Assembly: GCF_946151075.1 (NCBI RefSeq)
Contig: NZ_OX267715.1
Location: 558,001 to 622,000, forward strand
Reading direction: 5' to 3'
DNA: 64,000 nt
From: Neobacillus sp. Marseille-Q6967
GTDB lineage: Bacteria > Bacillota > Bacilli > Bacillales > Cytobacillaceae
Shown here in pieces: positions 47,853 to 56,823 of this stretch. The position numbers were made by a program, and so were the translations under genes. The notes beneath the pieces were generated by a model. It worked only from the letters and a program-made list of their open reading frames with translations, was not told the DNA's origin and ran no database searches. The stretch's first letter is position 1. Every line of letters begins with the position of its first letter.

Positions 47853-47897
47853 ATAATTTATCTTGAAACAAAAATAACTTAATTCAAGATAAATTAT
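47853..47897. promoter_or_regulatory. 15-bp perfect inverted repeat upstream of yceI, likely operator
   Basis: Arms ATAATTTATCTTGAA (47853-47867) and TTCAAGATAAATTAT (47883-47897), spacer 15 bases, 27-71 bases upstream of the start codon. The inner ATCTTGAA/TTCAAGAT resembles the sites bound by MarR/DUF24-type redox and quinone regulators in Bacillus. Confidence 0.65.
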
Positions 47898-48032
47898 ATG
47901 GTGTAAGACAAAACTATGTCAATCATTTTTATATGAAATTTCAATAAAGTTTCTTTTTATGATGGCATGGAGGGAATGAAAAGGTTGTGGAAATAAAATA
48001 CTACGTTTATATCAATGAAGGAAATGGGAAAG

Positions 48033-48911
48033 ATGATGAAAAAATTTAAAAAAAGTACACTCCCTTTTTTCATTTTATTTATAATTCATTCAGTCCTTTT
48101 AGGAGTTTCTTTTTATAAAAGTCACAATAAAAAGCAATTATTTGCGTTGTTAATGTCCAATATTGGACTTGCCTATTTATTTGAGTATTTTGTCTTGAAT
48201 ATCTATCACGCCTATACGTATAAGCCTAAAGTGATAAAAAAGTCAATTCTTGATAATATATTCGGGGCAATATTATCGCAGGCGATTTTTGTCCCATTTA
48301 CAGCTGTATTCTTGACAGCAGGAAAGCGGGGATGGGGAGCCAAAATTCTTGGAGGCTGTTATTTTGTACTAGTGGAGATCATTTTTTTGAATTTAGGGGT
48401 TTATAAGCATCACTGGTGGAAAACCATTTATACGGCTTTTTTAATTCCTCTATATTTTAAGTTGAGCGATGTTTGGAATTGTTTATTAATAAAAAATTAT
48501 CGGTTTATCAGGTTTATTTCACTGTTCTTAACGATTATGGTAACAGAAGCCAATCTTTTATTTGTATTTGCCTTATTTCGAAAACTAAGGTTTGGAAGAG
48601 GAAGGTATCATTCTTGGAGAGAACACTTTATTTTCGTTCCTTTACACGCCATTACGATCTCATTTATATCGGCTCAGTTATTAAAAAAAGGGAACGACAA
48701 TATAGCTAAAATAAGTATATTGGCCTTTACTATGGGATTAAACAAGTTATTTGGAGCACTGAACATTGTAAAAAATAAATTTCATATTGTAGATTTTATC
48801 GCCATAAGGTTTATAATGACTAATTTATATGGTGTGTTTCGGGATTGGATCTATCCAAGCACAAACAGAGAGGTACCATTAGAGGAAAGAAAAGAGTCAA
48901 ATAAAAAATAA
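48033..48911 (+). CDS. Multi-spanning membrane protein, unknown
   Basis: About 292 aa with seven or eight hydrophobic helices and a basic overall charge. No family motif I can name: LFALLMSNIGLAYLFEYFVLNIYHAYTYKPKV, VLVEIIFLNLGVYKHHWWKTIYTAFLIPLYFKLSDVWN and IVDFIAIRFIMTNLYGVFRDWIYPSTNREVP are the most distinctive parts. The cytoplasmic end is short and charged (LEERKESNKK). Start: ATGATG 48033 follows AAGGA/GGGAAAG; ATG 48015 is possible. Monocistronic, upstream of helD in the same direction with a 177-base gap. Function unknown. Confidence 0.68.
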   Translation: MMKKFKKSTLPFFILFIIHSVLLGVSFYKSHNKKQLFALLMSNIGLAYLFEYFVLNIYHAYTYKPKVIKKSILDNIFGAILSQAIFVPFTAVFLTAGKRGWGAKILGGCYFVLVEIIFLNLGVYKHHWWKTIYTAFLIPLYFKLSDVWNCLLIKNYRFIRFISLFLTIMVTEANLLFVFALFRKLRFGRGRYHSWREHFIFVPLHAITISFISAQLLKKGNDNIAKISILAFTMGLNKLFGALNIVKNKFHIVDFIAIRFIMTNLYGVFRDWIYPSTNREVPLEERKESNKK

Positions 48912-49088
48912 AAAAACGCCATAAAGGCGCTAATATGTATTGATAGGAATATGATACCATGTTAAAATAACAATTGGACTTTTATAACAATTGGTCAAAA
49001 TCATTTATAATTTTCTATATTAACATTAACACAAATTTAAGGTAAATGTCAACAAATCCGTAAAAATATATTTCTGGAGAGTGGTAAG

Positions 49089-51413
49089 ATGAATAATGTT
49101 CGAAATGATGAGCAAATGGTTGAGCAAGACAGGGTGGATTTTGTTAGAGATCAAATCGAGAAAAAGGCAAGCAAACTCCAGAAAAATACCGGTGGTGTAA
49201 GGTCGGATGTTATTGAGATTCGGAAGACATTTTGGGATGATGTAACGGTTAATCTTGACGAACCCGATGATATTAACGAATCGGCAGCTAGTATTAAACA
49301 GCAAGCTGAACTCCTGTCCGAACGAGAAAGAACGTTTACACAGATAAGCAGGCAATTGAAGATTCTAGAAAGGCTTAACAACTCACCCTATTTTGGCCGG
49401 ATAGATTTTCTGGAACATGGAGAGAAAAAGCCGGATAAAGTTTATCTCGGGATTGCTTCCTTTATGGATGAAAAGGATGAAGAATTTTTAATTTATGACT
49501 GGCGTGCGCCAATTTCCAGCTTATATTATGACTTTTCACCAGGACCAGCAAATTATCAAACTATGGACGGCACCATCGAAGGCGACATGAAGCTTAAACG
49601 GCAATTTATTATCCGCTCTGGAGAAATTAAAGCGATGTTTGATACAGGGGTAACGATTGGGGATGAAATGCTCCAAGAGGTACTTGGAAATAATGCGAAT
49701 GCTCAAATGAAGAGTATTGTTGCAACCATTCAGCGGGAACAAAATCAAATTATAAGGAATGAACGAAGTAAATTACTTATAGTCCAAGGTGTTGCTGGAA
49801 GTGGAAAAACTTCTGCTGCCCTCCAACGGGTTGCGTATTTACTGTACCATTACCGGGATACATTAAAATCAGAAAATATTATGTTGTTTTCACCAAACCC
49901 ATTGTTCAATAGTTATGTGGCCACAGTCCTGCCTGAACTTGGTGAGGAAAACATGCAGCAGGCAACTTTTATGGAATATTTAAATCAAAGGCTTGGAAAA
50001 GAGTTTGAAATAGAAGATGCATTCGATCAAATTGAATTTTTACTTAATAAGAAAGAAAGTAAAGATTATCACACGAGAGTGGAAGCGATTCGTGTAAAAG
50101 GGAGTCTAGAATTCAGAGAAATAGTTGACTCCTTTGCAATGGAATTATCAAAACAGGGGTTATTATTTAAAGATCTAATCTTCCGCGGAGAAGTTCTCAT
50201 TTCAAAGGAAATGATTTATGATTATTTTTACTCTTTGGATCAAGGTTTTACCATTCCAAATCGAATGGAAATGGTTAAGGATTGGCTGCTTCGGGAGTTA
50301 AAGAGGAAAGTAAGACAGGAACGTTCGAAAAGCTGGGTTGAAGAGGAAGTCCAATACCTGGAGAAGGAAGATTATTTAGAGGTTTATAAGCAATTACAAG
50401 CAAAGAATGGTTTTACAGACAATACTTTTGATGATTTTAGTCAAGAACAAAAACTTCTTGCTGAAATGGTCGTCAAAGCTAAATTTAAGCCTCTATTTAA
50501 CAGAGTGAAAAGATTAAAGTTTATTGACATTTTGGCGATTTATCGCCAATTATTTGAAAAAGGCAAAAATACAAAAGAAATGTTATTAGATGAATGGTCA
50601 AACATATGTTCATTAACGATCGGAAATTTATCAGGAAAGCGGATTTTTTATGAAGATGCAACGCCGCTTGTTTATTTACAAGATATAATTGAGGGGCGGA
50701 AATCGAGTGCAGGAATTCGTCATGTTTTTATAGACGAAGCACAGGATTATACTCCATTTCAGTTTGCATTTATTCAAAGGTTATTCCCATACAGTAAAAT
50801 GACCCTGCTTGGTGACTTCAATCAAGCCATTTTCTCGGGTGTAACAGGCGCCGAAACCGTTATGACGAACTTTGTTTCCGATGAAGAAGAGGTAGAAAAA
50901 ATCATCCTTACTAAAACATATCGTTCTACCAAAGAGATAGTTGACTTTACCAAGAGTTTTATAGAGGGCGGGGATAGAATTGAGCCCTTTAATCGGAGCG
51001 GCAACAAACCGACAATCCAAAAGATGAATTCTTCCGAACTAAATGATTGGGTTTATAAGCAAATCCAAGAATTTCAGAATACAGGTCATAAAACAATCGC
51101 AGTGATTTGTAGAACAGCAATGGAAAGTAAGCTGGCTTTTGAAGCATTGAAAAATCGTATGCAGATTCACTTGATTGAAAAAGGTACCATTTCCTATGAA
51201 AAAGGAATACTCATTATCCCATCATATTTAGCCAAAGGCATTGAATTCGATGCGGTTGTGATTTACGATAGTTCTCAATATGAAAGTGAGAGAGAGCGAA
51301 AGCTATTTTACACGGTTTGCACTAGGGCTATGCATGAGCTGCATTTATTTGCTACAAAGGAACTAAGTCCTATCATGTCCCAAGTATCAGAACAATTATA
51401 TAAATTAAAATAA
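49089..51413 (+). CDS. helD: RNA polymerase recycling motor HelD
   Basis: UvrD/Rep-like superfamily 1 ATPase that binds RNA polymerase and frees stalled or post-termination enzyme. 774 aa, the usual length for Bacillus HelD. The charged N-terminal arm (VDFVRDQIEKKASKLQKNTGG...) is predicted coiled coil, as in the HelD secondary-channel arm. Walker A VVQGVAGSGKTSAALQR, Walker B HVFIDEAQDYTPFQ, motif III LLGDFNQAIFSG, motif IV-like ILTKTYRSTKEIVDF, and C-terminal AKGIEFDAVVIYDSS with YTVCTRAMHELHLF. Start ATG 49089 with GGAGAG upstream. Monocistronic with a terminator. Confidence 0.92.
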   Translation: MNNVRNDEQMVEQDRVDFVRDQIEKKASKLQKNTGGVRSDVIEIRKTFWDDVTVNLDEPDDINESAASIKQQAELLSERERTFTQISRQLKILERLNNSPYFGRIDFLEHGEKKPDKVYLGIASFMDEKDEEFLIYDWRAPISSLYYDFSPGPANYQTMDGTIEGDMKLKRQFIIRSGEIKAMFDTGVTIGDEMLQEVLGNNANAQMKSIVATIQREQNQIIRNERSKLLIVQGVAGSGKTSAALQRVAYLLYHYRDTLKSENIMLFSPNPLFNSYVATVLPELGEENMQQATFMEYLNQRLGKEFEIEDAFDQIEFLLNKKESKDYHTRVEAIRVKGSLEFREIVDSFAMELSKQGLLFKDLIFRGEVLISKEMIYDYFYSLDQGFTIPNRMEMVKDWLLRELKRKVRQERSKSWVEEEVQYLEKEDYLEVYKQLQAKNGFTDNTFDDFSQEQKLLAEMVVKAKFKPLFNRVKRLKFIDILAIYRQLFEKGKNTKEMLLDEWSNICSLTIGNLSGKRIFYEDATPLVYLQDIIEGRKSSAGIRHVFIDEAQDYTPFQFAFIQRLFPYSKMTLLGDFNQAIFSGVTGAETVMTNFVSDEEEVEKIILTKTYRSTKEIVDFTKSFIEGGDRIEPFNRSGNKPTIQKMNSSELNDWVYKQIQEFQNTGHKTIAVICRTAMESKLAFEALKNRMQIHLIEKGTISYEKGILIIPSYLAKGIEFDAVVIYDSSQYESERERKLFYTVCTRAMHELHLFATKELSPIMSQVSEQLYKLK

Positions 51414-51418
51414 CTAGT

Positions 51419-51456
51419 TCAATAGGCAGCATATTGGTGCTGCCTATTGTTCTTGA
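51419..51456 (+). terminator. Terminator of helD
   Basis: Stem AATAGGCAGC/GCTGCCTATT followed by GTTCTT. Confidence 0.8.
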
Positions 51457-51515
51457 ACTTGTTCAAATGCTAAGCGATAAAAAGATGTTTTTTTAAGAAA
51501 ACAAGAAGGGGATGT

Positions 51516-51986
51516 ATGCGAGTGATACATTTTGAAAATATAACAAAAGAAACGCTCTATATTGCGTTAGAAATTATAAATTCAAACAAAGATTATAATT
51601 TGTTGGAAAATGGAGTAGCTGATAGAACTCTTGCAGAAATAGAGGAAGAGTTTTTAAATAATAAAACAAATAGTGTCTTTATTAAATTAGATGACACTTA
51701 CATAGGGGTTATCGATTATTTAATGGAAAATCCGAAAGATCATTCGCCGTGGCTAGGATTGTTAGTTATCCACTGTGATTACCAAGGATATGGATTTGGA
51801 GGACAAGCGTATGCTCTTTATGAGAACGAAATGTTAAATCAAGGTGTCAAACATATACGTATTGGGATTATAAAAGAAAATCTAAAGGCTAAGCAATTCT
51901 GGGAATCAAATGGGTTTCTATATATTAGGTCGGCTATTCAAGAAAATGGCAAGGAAATTTACATTTATGAGAAGAAATTCGAATAA
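51516..51986 (+). CDS. GNAT family N-acetyltransferase
   Basis: 156-residue acetyltransferase. The central strand-turn-helix is WLGLLVIHCDYQGYGFGGQAYALYENEML, with the acetyl-CoA loop Gln-Gly-x-Gly-x-Gly-Gly, followed by KHIRIGIIKENLKAKQFWESNGF, the typical final strands. The substrate is unknown. Start: ATG 51516 lies only four bases after AAGGGG; the GTG at 51522 has better spacing and may be the true start, shortening the product by two residues. Monocistronic. Confidence 0.85.
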   Translation: MRVIHFENITKETLYIALEIINSNKDYNLLENGVADRTLAEIEEEFLNNKTNSVFIKLDDTYIGVIDYLMENPKDHSPWLGLLVIHCDYQGYGFGGQAYALYENEMLNQGVKHIRIGIIKENLKAKQFWESNGFLYIRSAIQENGKEIYIYEKKFE

Positions 51987-51987
51987 A

Positions 51988-52011
51988 AAAACTTCCATAA
52001 GGAAGTTTTAA
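51988..52011. terminator. Terminator between the GNAT gene and the minus-strand small gene
   Basis: Stem AAACTTCC/GGAAGTTT with loop ATAA; A-rich before and TTAA after. Confidence 0.75.
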
Positions 52012-52238
52012 GCCTCAATTAACAGAAATTCTTCAACAAAATTCTGTACTTGAGTTTTGTCCATTTTATTCTTTTTGAACCACGATTCAGCAAGTATGAG
52101 GTTGGTTCGAACTGCTGCGTTTCTTTTTAAATCAGAAATAGAAACATCACCATTCAACAGTTGGATGGCTTTTTCTTTGATGTCTTGACTCATAGAAGAC
52201 TGATGAAGGAAAAAGGCAATACAGGTTACTTTATCCAT
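52008..52238 (-). CDS. Small protein, 76 aa, unknown
   Basis: Start ATG 52238 with GGAGGAG nine bases upstream; the in-frame ATG at 52259 lies before that site. The product (MDKVTCIAFFLHQSSMSQD...KAIQLLNGDVSISDLKRNAAVRTNLILAESWFKKNKMDKTQVQNFVEEFLLIEA) appears all helical, with a mild hydrophobic start but no full membrane segment. No domain recognised. It is convergent with the GNAT gene and divergent from asnS. Confidence 0.62.
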   Translation of the reverse strand: MDKVTCIAFFLHQSSMSQDIKEKAIQLLNGDVSISDLKRNAAVRTNLILAESWFKKNKMDKTQVQNFVEEFLLIEA

Positions 52239-52351
52239 ATGAAACACTCCTCCAATCAAGAATCGAACATATGTTTATAATTCGACATGAAGAATCTAGT
52301 TCCTTTAATTTTCTGAAAAAATATCAAAGTTTATAGAAAAATGGATGAATA

Positions 52352-52380
52352 TTGCTTATTTTGTGCGGTATTTGTATAAT
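52352..52380 (+). promoter_or_regulatory. Sigma-A promoter of asnS
   Basis: TTGCTT (52352-52357), 17-base spacer, TATAAT (52375-52380). Confidence 0.75.
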
Positions 52381-52410
52381 ATTGAAGGGATATGAAGTTA
52401 ACCTCATTTC

Positions 52411-52440
52411 ACCTTTCGTCCTATGGGATGGGGGGTTTTT
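52411..52440 (+). terminator. Terminator-like hairpin in the asnS leader, possible attenuator
   Basis: An 11-pair stem ACCTTTCGTCC / GGATGGGGGGT (counting G-U pairs) with loop TATG, followed by TTTT. AACCTC at 52400-52405 could pair with GGGGTT of the 3' arm instead, giving an alternative fold. No T-box motif is present. Confidence 0.55.
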
Positions 52441-52476
52441 CCGTTTTATACATAATGTTGCAGGAGGTCTATCAGA

Positions 52477-53868
52477 ATGAAACAAGCCCTAATTAAGGAT
52501 TTGTACAGAAATACAGAAAGCTTCATCGACCAGAAGGTAGAATTATCAGGGTGGATTCGCACCATTCGTGACTCTAAAACCTTTGGGTTTATTGAATTAA
52601 ATGATGGAAGCTTTTTTAAAGGTGTTCAGATTGTATTTGAAGAGCAATTGGAGAATTTCAAAGAAATTGCCAAGCTTCCAATCAGTTCATCGATAAGAGT
52701 GGAAGGAGACTTTATTCACACTCCGCAGGCTAAGCAGCCTTTTGAAATTAAGGCGACAAAAATTATCACCGAAGGAACTTCAAACTCTGATTACCCGTTA
52801 CAAAAGAAAAAACACTCGTTTGAATATTTAAGAACGATTGCTCATTTGCGCCCGAGAACGAATACATTCTCTGCCGTTTTTCGTGTCCGTTCTTTAGCTT
52901 CATATGCGATTCATAAGTTCTTTCAAGACAAGGGTTTTGTTTATGTCCATTCCCCAATTATTACTGGCAGTGATACAGAGGGCGCTGGGGAAATGTTTAG
53001 AGTGACGACACTCGATATGGACAACCTTCCAAAGAATGATGAAGGAAAGGTTGATTTAACAAAGGATTTCTTTAATAAAGAAACGAACCTAACGGTTAGT
53101 GGACAACTGTCAGCTGAAGCATTTGCCTTGGCCTTCCGGAACGTTTATACCTTTGGACCGACATTTAGGGCGGAGAACTCGAACACAGCGCGACATGCTG
53201 CAGAATTTTGGATGATTGAACCTGAATTAGCATTTGCTGAATTGCCTGATATTATGGATCTGGCCGAAGATATGGTTAAGTATGTAATGAATTACGTTCT
53301 TGAACAGGCTCCAGAAGAAATGAACTTCTTTAACAGCTTTATTGAAAAAGGTCTGTTAGAGCGCCTTGAAAATGCCCGTAAAGCAGAATTTGGCCGGGTT
53401 ACTTACACAGAGGCTATTGAGTTATTAATGAAATCCGGTGAGAATTTCGCTTATCCAGTCGAATGGGGACTTGACTTACAAACGGAGCACGAGCGTTTCC
53501 TTTGCGAAAAAATCTATAAAAAACCCGTGTTTGTCACGGATTATCCTAAGGAAATCAAAGCATTTTACATGAGATTAAATGAAGATGAAAAGACTGTTGC
53601 GGCTACTGACCTGTTGGTTCCTGGAATTGGCGAATTAATTGGTGGAAGTCAGCGTGAAGAACGTGAAGACATTTTAACAGGAAAAATTAACGAGTTAGGA
53701 ATGAATGAGGAAGATTATTGGTGGTACCTTGAATTAAGAAAATACGGCGGTACCAAACATTCTGGTTATGGTCTTGGATTTGAACGTTTAATTATGTATT
53801 TAACAGGTATGTCTAACATCAGAGACGTTATTCCTTTCCCAAGAACTACTGGAAATGCAGAATTTTAA
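52477..53868 (+). CDS. asnS: Asparagine--tRNA ligase
   Basis: Class IIb aminoacyl-tRNA synthetase charging tRNA-Asn, 463 aa. The OB-fold anticodon-binding domain is at the N-terminus ([33 protein letters not shown]). Class II motif 2 is seen around [29 protein letters not shown] and motif 3 in [27 protein letters not shown]. The motif [20 protein letters not shown] is typical of AsnRS. Start ATG 52477 with AGGAGG upstream. A promoter and terminator-like hairpin lie in the 95-base leader. Monocistronic. Confidence 0.96.
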   Translation: MKQALIKDLYRNTESFIDQKVELSGWIRTIRDSKTFGFIELNDGSFFKGVQIVFEEQLENFKEIAKLPISSSIRVEGDFIHTPQAKQPFEIKATKIITEGTSNSDYPLQKKKHSFEYLRTIAHLRPRTNTFSAVFRVRSLASYAIHKFFQDKGFVYVHSPIITGSDTEGAGEMFRVTTLDMDNLPKNDEGKVDLTKDFFNKETNLTVSGQLSAEAFALAFRNVYTFGPTFRAENSNTARHAAEFWMIEPELAFAELPDIMDLAEDMVKYVMNYVLEQAPEEMNFFNSFIEKGLLERLENARKAEFGRVTYTEAIELLMKSGENFAYPVEWGLDLQTEHERFLCEKIYKKPVFVTDYPKEIKAFYMRLNEDEKTVAATDLLVPGIGELIGGSQREEREDILTGKINELGMNEEDYWWYLELRKYGGTKHSGYGLGFERLIMYLTGMSNIRDVIPFPRTTGNAEF

Positions 53869-53881
53869 CTTATACAGATAT

Positions 53882-53916
53882 AAAAAAGACCAAATGACAG
53901 ATTTGGTCTTTTTTAA
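53882..53916. terminator. Terminator between asnS and the minus-strand small gene
   Basis: Stem AAAAAAGACCAAAT/ATTTGGTCTTTTTT, usable on both strands. Confidence 0.85.
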
Positions 53917-53928
53917 CCTGGTTATGAT

Positions 53929-54105
53929 CTATTGGCCTTGAAGTTCCTCTTCAAAATAAAATGTGCCGGGATGTTCTTTTACGATATAAGAATATCTTTT
54001 CATATTCTTTACATATTGCCATTTTAGAATGGTTACTTCTTCACCTGTATCCCTAATGTTTACCGTTTGGCCTGTAACAAATTGGTTATTTGAGTTTCTC
54101 AAGTT
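53929..54105 (-). CDS. Small SH3-like-looking protein, 58 aa, unknown
   Basis: Start: TTG at 54105, behind AAGGGGTG, is preferred; the ATG at 54126 precedes that site and would add seven residues. The product (RNSNNQFVTGQTVNIRDTGEEVTILKWQYVKNMKRYSYIVKEHPGTFYFEEELQGQ) has an alternating strand pattern like a small SH3 or KOW-type barrel with many aromatic residues. This fold guess is inference. Convergent with asnS. Confidence 0.6.
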   Translation of the reverse strand, partial: NLRNSNNQFVTGQTVNIRDTGEEVTILKWQYVKNMKRYSYIVKEHPGTFYFEEELQGQ

Positions 54106-54255
54106 TACACCCCTTTTTCCTTCCATTCAAGTATACCATTTTTAAAGATACTTTATTACAATTTAGAATGGGTTTTAAGTAAATCCTGTCAGAGTTTCCA
54201 TTCCTTTCATTTATTTTCTAAATGTGTTACACTAATTAAAAAGTGAGGTGTCATT

Positions 54256-54474
54256 TTGACAAATTATAAAGCAAAAAAGAGTAACCTCGAAGAATTATTA
54301 TTAAAAAACAACATGAATTTACAAGGTTTGGAACAGAATACGAGTATTCCATTAAGCCAGTTAAATGATTACATGTCAAAAAAAGTGATGAATTTAAGTA
54401 CGGCAATGACCATTTCAAAGGAATTAAATTGCCAAATTGAGGATTTATATGTTTGGGTACCCGACAAAAAATAA
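54256..54474 (+). CDS. Small HTH (XRE-like) DNA-binding protein
   Basis: 72 aa. A single Cro/CI-type helix-turn-helix: LEELLLKNNMNLQGLEQNTSIPLSQLNDYMSKKVMNLSTAMTISKELNCQIEDLYVW, where the last part is the typical XRE ending (LNCxIEDLYxW). Start TTG 54256 with GAGGTG upstream. A regulator of unknown target; there is no ligand domain. Monocistronic with a terminator. Confidence 0.75.
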   Translation: MTNYKAKKSNLEELLLKNNMNLQGLEQNTSIPLSQLNDYMSKKVMNLSTAMTISKELNCQIEDLYVWVPDKK

Positions 54475-54490
54475 TTTGACTTTTGAATTT

Positions 54491-54529
54491 ATCACTAGGG
54501 ACTATAACTTCCTAGTGATATTTTTTTTA
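54491..54529 (+). terminator. Terminator of the XRE-like gene
   Basis: Stem ATCACTAGG/CCTAGTGAT followed by ATTTTTTTT. Confidence 0.85.
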
Positions 54530-54749
54530 ACATCACCATTTCAAAACTCTGTTATGCGATTTTTTTGTGGGAATGACTGGAAAAGTTTGTGTGTATCTAC
54601 TTGTTTATTTATACTCAATAGGTTATGATAGTAAAGAATTATTTTTGTTTGTAGTATATAGGGACGAACATCATACTGCTTTCGCCTGGATATAATAAAA
54701 GCAAGAATAGTAATAAAATGTGTGTTTTACACACTAGGAGGCAACAAAC

Positions 54750-54950
54750 ATGGAAAATGGTAAAGTTAAATGGTTTAATGCAGAAAAAGGTTTCGGATTT
54801 ATCGAACGCGAAGGCGGAGAAGATGTATTCGTACATTTTTCAGCAATCCAAGGCGAAGGTTTTAAATCTCTTGAAGAAGGTCAAGCGGTAACTTTTGATG
54901 TTGAAAAGGGAGCTCGTGGACCTCAAGCTGCTAACGTAAACAAAGCATAA
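54750..54950 (+). CDS. Cold shock protein (CspA/CspB family)
   Basis: 66-residue single-strand nucleic-acid-binding OB-fold protein, RNA chaperone. RNP1 KGFGFIE and RNP2 VFVHFSAI are intact in [46 protein letters not shown]. Start ATG 54750 with AGGAGG upstream. A small hairpin GTGTGTTTTACACAC lies just before the ribosome binding site and may contribute to temperature-dependent translation. Bacillus has several paralogues (CspB, C, D); which one this is cannot be told. Confidence 0.95.
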   Translation: MENGKVKWFNAEKGFGFIEREGGEDVFVHFSAIQGEGFKSLEEGQAVTFDVEKGARGPQAANVNKA

Positions 54951-54966
54951 TAAAATATATGATCAG

Positions 54967-55000
54967 AAACAGACCTTAAAAAAGGTCTGTTTTTTTTGTG
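54967..55000 (+). terminator. Terminator of the csp gene
   Basis: Stem ACAGACCTT/AAGGTCTGT followed by a run of Ts. Confidence 0.85.
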
Positions 55001-55126
55001 TAGACAAAGCAAAATCGATTTAACAGACAATTAATTATTATTATAAAATACTATTAAGTTTACTTTGAAAAGAAGAATCGATATGATAATTTTAGTATCG
55101 TTGTGTTTATTTAGGAGGTTGTTTTC

Positions 55127-55942
55127 ATGCGGGTTTTAGGAATAATTCTTGGATCTCTCATCGTTGTTATTGCTTTTAACTTATTCTTAATCCCACATGA
55201 GGTTTTGAGCAGTGGTTTAAGCGGAATATCAATGATTGTCGGGATGATAACACCTATCGACACAGGAGTGGCTAATTTCCTGCTTAACTTTCCTTTGTTA
55301 GTCATTGGCTATAAAAAACTTGGAAAAAAGTTTATTCTTTATTCTATTTTTTCCGTTATGATCATTTCAATTGGACTTTATGTAGTGCCTGTTCATGCTA
55401 TTGCAGGAGATAAAATTCTTTCGTCTATTTTTGGCGGAGCGCTGACCGGTTTAGGTGTTGGTTTTGTTTTCAGATGCTCCGGATCAACAGGGGGACTTGA
55501 TATTATTGGTATGATCCTTTCGAGGAAAAGAGACTTTCCAATTGGTACCTTGCTGTCAGCAATGAATGCTGTAGTGATTGTCATTAGTGGTTTCCTGTTT
55601 GATTGGGATTCTGCACTCTACACCTTAATTTCCATATTTGTCACGGGTAAAGTAGTGGATGGTATTTATACGGACCATGTTAAATTAACCCTCATGATCA
55701 TTACGGATAAGGGTGAAGAGATGAGGAAACACTTATTGACGAACCTATATAGGGGACTGACGATTATGGACGGTGTCGGCGGGTATTCAAATGATAAACG
55801 CCAGGTTTTAATATCAGTCATTTCCCGTTATGAACTAAACGATGTAAAAAATCTTATTTCTGAAATTGATCAAAATGCTTTTGTGAATATTACAGAAACC
55901 ATTGAAGTGATGGGCCTTTTTCATCGGCCAAGTCATCAATAA
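55127..55942 (+). CDS. YitT family membrane protein (DUF2179 C-terminal domain)
   Basis: 271 aa: five or six hydrophobic helices (about 1-165), then a cytoplasmic DUF2179 domain (VKLTLMIITDKGEEMRKHLLTNLYRGLTIMDGVGGYSNDKRQVLISVISRYELNDVKNLISEID). Family marks: NLFLIPHEVLSSGLSGISMIVG, LNFPLLVIGYKKLGKKFILYS, and FRCSGSTGGLDIIGMILSRK. Function unknown; the family is widespread in Firmicutes and the cytosolic domain may bind a small ligand. Start ATG 55127, GGAGG upstream. A second YitT gene is at 62828. Monocistronic. Confidence 0.88.
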   Translation: MRVLGIILGSLIVVIAFNLFLIPHEVLSSGLSGISMIVGMITPIDTGVANFLLNFPLLVIGYKKLGKKFILYSIFSVMIISIGLYVVPVHAIAGDKILSSIFGGALTGLGVGFVFRCSGSTGGLDIIGMILSRKRDFPIGTLLSAMNAVVIVISGFLFDWDSALYTLISIFVTGKVVDGIYTDHVKLTLMIITDKGEEMRKHLLTNLYRGLTIMDGVGGYSNDKRQVLISVISRYELNDVKNLISEIDQNAFVNITETIEVMGLFHRPSHQ

Positions 55943-55983
55943 AAACACCTCACATCCAGCCAGCTGGAGTGAGGTGTTTTTAT
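55941..55983. terminator. Terminator between YitT and the YvbH-like gene
   Basis: Stem AAAAACACCTCAC/GTGAGGTGTTTTT, symmetrical and bidirectional. Confidence 0.9.
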
Positions 55984-55990
55984 ATCAATG

Positions 55991-56605
55991 TTAATTGTTA
56001 ATGTACTTTTCAAAAACAAACCCGAAGTCTTTTACCCAATATTGTTTTTTGCTATTTTCTAACCATTCAAATGCCGCCTGGTTTAACATTTTGAACTGAA
56101 CGACTAAATTGGCGTCTGAGCTTGTTACCCGTCCTAAAGTGGTAGAGGCAACTTCAAGGCTTTGTTTTGCATTTTGAAGAGACATATCGTTTTCATGAGT
56201 AATTTCAGAAATTTTAATAAGAGCTTTATATAGATCTTTTACTTCCTCAATATGTTTCTTATGAACATCAATGGAGAAAGGCTGGTTTCCAATTTTAAAT
56301 TTAATTTCAACATCAAGGTCAACCGTTCCTGCTGTTTCAAGCATTACCCCGCTAATCTTGTTTTTGGCATAACTATAGCGATGCAGCATTCGTTTTTTAC
56401 TAGTTGCACTCGTTCCATCCAGGTGGATGAGTGCGTTGTTTGTAAAACAATATTCATCTGATTTGGACTTAATTAAGAAATAAATCTTCTCATTATCTTC
56501 ATGCATGACGTAATCATCAGCATCAACCTTATCATAGTTTTCTGGTCTAATAACTGAACCTACATCACTTAATCCTAAAATATCTGAAGCCACTTTCCCA
56601 AACAT
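55991..56605 (-). CDS. PH-domain protein, YvbH-like
   Basis: 204 aa, same length as Bacillus YvbH. The N-terminal two-thirds is a bacterial PH-like domain (SVIRPENYDKVDADDYVMHEDNEKIYFLIKSKSDEYCFTNNALIHLDGTSATSKKRMLHRYSYAKNKISGVMLETAGTVDLDVEIKFKI). The C-terminal helical part (ISEITHENDMSLQNAKQSLEVASTTLGRVT...) fits the YvbH extension. Function unknown; such domains may oligomerise or bind envelope components. Start ATG 56605 with GGGGTTGAG upstream. Convergent with YitT. Confidence 0.85.
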   Translation of the reverse strand: MFGKVASDILGLSDVGSVIRPENYDKVDADDYVMHEDNEKIYFLIKSKSDEYCFTNNALIHLDGTSATSKKRMLHRYSYAKNKISGVMLETAGTVDLDVEIKFKIGNQPFSIDVHKKHIEEVKDLYKALIKISEITHENDMSLQNAKQSLEVASTTLGRVTSSDANLVVQFKMLNQAAFEWLENSKKQYWVKDFGFVFEKYINN

Positions 56606-56823
56606 CTTCTCAACCCCATTTTTATATAAAATTTTTTAAATGCCATTCAATTGTACGGATAATATTGGCAAAAGGTTTCAAAGTTTTTTGAATGGCCAAA
56701 AACAAATTATGCATAGGTAAGGTGGATTATGCTTTAGAAATAAATAACAAAAAATTCGGAATCTGATATAATGAAAAACATGGAGTTAATACAGATATGA
56801 AAAAGTTTCTAGAGGGGAAGATT

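Noticed and set aside
52381-52476. T-box or leader peptide in the asnS leader
   Set aside because: The leader is too short for a T-box, has no T-box motif, and the one small ORF (from 52392) is not rich in Asn codons.
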